Origin: Orientallactaga sibirica
Taxonomy: Eukaryota > Chordata > Mammalia > Rodentia > Dipodidae
NCBI GenBank assembly: GCA_036365145.1
Contig: JAEOAD010000031.1
Coordinates: 12,620,001 to 12,684,000, forward strand
Reading direction: 5' to 3'
Length of the DNA: 64,000 nt
The notes beneath the pieces were generated by a model that saw only the letters and a list, made by a program, of their open reading frames with translations, had not been told where the DNA came from and did not search any database. Made by a program: the position numbers and the translations under genes. Shown here one piece after another: positions 61,863-64,000 of the stretch. Each line of letters begins with the position of its first letter. Positions within the stretch are counted from its first letter, which is position 1.

Positions 61863-63565
61863 CCCAACAACTGCTAGCTCATCCATGTCCACAGACCTCC
61901 GGGTGGCTGCTAGATCTTAGCTGAGCATCAGACCGGATAGTTAGGGGTTGTCCTTTGCTCCTCCACCTAATTCCCCTGCCAGCCTCCACCATTTCCTCCT
62001 CTTTGCCTGTTCAGCCATGACTGCCATGTTCCCTCCAAGCAATATGTGACCTTCTGACTTTAAGATCATATTCCAGGTGGCTGGTTCACTGGAAATCATT
62101 CAGAGGTTGCTAATAACTCACTCAGTAAATTTGAGGCCCAGCAACAGACTTGGAGTCAGTGGCGCCTGACAGCTGCTCAATGGCTGAAGAGGAAAAGCGG
62201 GAGTCTGCGCTGGCGATGACAGATGCTCACGGTCCACACTATAGTAGTTGCTGGAGTGAAAAGCAATCAATCAGCAAAGTTCCTGGCCACAGTCTGGTCA
62301 AAGTTAAGGTCATCAGAGGAAAGGACATTTTTGCCGTGTGAGTAAAACCCAGTCCAACAATGCATGTCTTTAGTGTATTGAACATGTCCACCCCTGTGCT
62401 TGAGATCCACGCTGCAATGCCAGCTTCCAAAACACAAATGACCTTGTGGGCATATAGAATACTCTATAGAATACCCCCTGCGTCCATCTCTGTCCATAGT
62501 GACTTTCTCCACCATTAACTGGTAGACCTGGATTCACCAAATGATCAAATGTCAATACCTTTGCAGATTCCTGGTGACTTATCTTGACATTTACTTTTGT
62601 GTCTGGTCCCTGAACGATAACACCCGAGATACTAAGCCCCCAGGACTACCAAGGGCTTCCTGTCCACTAGAACTTAAAGTCAGGAGCAAGCCCTACCCTC
62701 CGCCTGTTCCCCGTGTGTAGGAAGCTGAAGGGGAAGTCAAAATGGCAGCTCAGTTTCTATGCTTTTTAGTATGATCTGGAAGGGAGAGGTTCTCTCTCCA
62801 TTCCTCTGCTTCTTAGTCCACAGTTCTTCTGAGCAGGTGCTCCTGTGTGTATCATTCCAATGATTTTAGGAACATTGACAGCAACAAGTAACTGACAAAA
62901 CCAGCCCACACCAAAATCAAGATGTTTTTTCTTACACCATCAGACATAGACTGTGTTCTGAGTCACTCGCTCTCCCTCCAGCAGATTAGGGTTCCATTCT
63001 TCTGCCGCTGGACCACTCAGCCACATTTGTATTGCTGGGAACAATGTCAGAATCACACAGCTCAGAGGCCTGATATCTGTCACAAACCATTCCTGGCCTC
63101 GTTCTTCTCTCTCCTCACTCCAAGCCTTCTGAGCAAGCAAATGAAGGCTTCCATCCATCAGTGATTGAGTCACCTAACCAAACTGACCAGAAAAGGTTGG
63201 AAGCAAACAAAATAACAACCCCAAATTTGAATTTAGCAAAAGGAACTATGCAGCAGGGAACAGCTGATCCACCTGAGGAAGCCAAAGGCAGATGTTAGGA
63301 AAATTAACTTCAGCGTTTTTCACACAACAGGAGCTCCACGTTAGCTAAAAAGGTCTCAGAGTACTGATGGGGCATTGTCTTCAGATACACAGCACTGTCA
63401 GCATGGATCCCTGACATGCACCATGCACCCAGTTGTCTGTATGCTCAGCCAGCTTGTCTTTGAACACCATGATGAAGCACCAAAGACAATGATTCCATTT
63501 CAAAAGTCCACCTCCACAATACTGACCCCACCAATATTTCATCACGGTCAGTGGAGGGACTCATG
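61863..63565. other. 1.7 kb single-copy intergenic DNA
   Basis: The longest repeat-free run in the right half. Frames of 60-82 codons on both strands (for example 62150-62341 and 62267-62515) show no domain or signal sequence. Possible regulatory DNA between FAM174B and the next gene. Confidence 0.4.
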
Positions 63566-63569
63566 ACCT

Positions 63570-63880
63570 CATCTCCTCCCTGACATGCTATGGGCAATTA
63601 ATGGTTACTAGGGAAGGGGGAATCATTTTGCTTAGTGGTGTAGCCACTGGTAAGTTGCTTGTGCACCAATAAATGGTTACACACACACACACACACACAC
63701 ACACACTCAATGCAAGCAACCCTAATTAAACTTGGTGGGTCACAAAAAAGAAGACATCAAAGTGGAAGTGGGACTAGCTAGATAGAAGGAGTCAGTGGGA
63801 AAGGAAGAGAGGCAAGAGGAGATAATGGGGTGAATGTGATCAAAACACATTACATATGACAAAATTGTCAAAAAAAAAAA
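63570..63880 (+). mobile_element. L1 3' UTR, older (Lx-like) type
   Basis: gctatgggcaattaatggtt, gtggtgtagccactggtaag, caaccctaattaaacttggt and gtgatcaaaacacattacat parallel the copy at 32490-33125. A (CA)n run at 63671-63705 interrupts it. Confidence 0.82.
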
Positions 63881-64000
63881 AAACCTAAAATCCATCACTT
63901 AGGTTAACCACTGTATCACTTGAGATTTTTAATACAAACAACCAGTCTTACCCTAAGCAAAATGGGAAAGCTATTGGAAATATACATAATGGCTTAAGGA

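Noticed and set aside
1..64000. CRISPR arrays, operons, phage or plasmid features
   Set aside because: The regular repeats are microsatellites and dispersed SINEs, and the sequence is clearly mammalian nuclear DNA.

Overview
This window is mammalian nuclear DNA, and the interspersed repeats point to a rodent. Four repeat classes occur together: B1 (7SL-derived), B4/ID and composite rodent SINEs, a very abundant tRNA-derived SINE of the B2 superfamily with a pyrimidine-rich end, and a rodent-type L1 3' UTR. The B2-superfamily SINE looks like the family described from jerboas and relatives, so a dipodoid rodent is my best guess; only a library search would settle it.

I can support only one protein-coding gene. 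On the minus strand at 15661-15992 lies the first coding exon of FAM174B, with signal peptide, glycosylated linker and transmembrane helix, inside a CpG island (about 15480-16250) that holds its promoter. A canonical splice donor ends the exon at 15661/15660. The later exons should lie left of position 1, so 1-15660 is read as FAM174B intron 1 and 16250-64000 as upstream intergenic DNA. In human, FAM174B sits on 15q26 between ST8SIA2 and CHD2, and a large repeat-rich gap upstream fits that.

Layout: 1-2.2 kb, composite SINE and a complete MaLR element with two LTRs and a 5-bp target duplication. 2.2-4.7 kb, mostly single-copy intron. 4.76-5.99 kb, a truncated L1 with perfect target duplications and a nested B1. 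6-15 kb, SINEs, a 7SK RNA pseudogene (8.74-8.97 kb) and a near-consensus CTCF site (8.59 kb). 15.5-16.3 kb, FAM174B exon 1 and promoter. 17-21.3 kb, an MLT1-like fragment, a decayed hAT transposase relic, an antisense L1 ORF2 end and a GGAA tract. 22-32 kb, SINE clusters, a Tigger fragment and two diverged copies of a non-SINE segment. 33.2-38.5 kb, mostly single-copy with candidate conserved blocks. 36.3, 38.6 and 58.8 kb, three solo LTRs with matching target duplications. 45.5-49.2 kb, an antisense MaLR provirus riddled with later insertions. 50.3-52.9 kb, a recent 1.29-kb tandem duplication. 55-64 kb, further LTR, L1 and SINE material, with about 1.7 kb of single-copy DNA near the end.

I found no operon, CRISPR array, phage or other multi-gene system, and no credible new protein-coding gene. 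The items most worth a second look are the tandem duplication with its 36-bp junction insert, a SINE subfamily carrying a CTCF-like motif, the intronic CTCF site, the overlapping upstream ORF of FAM174B, and the paired non-SINE segments at 27.2 and 31.4 kb.
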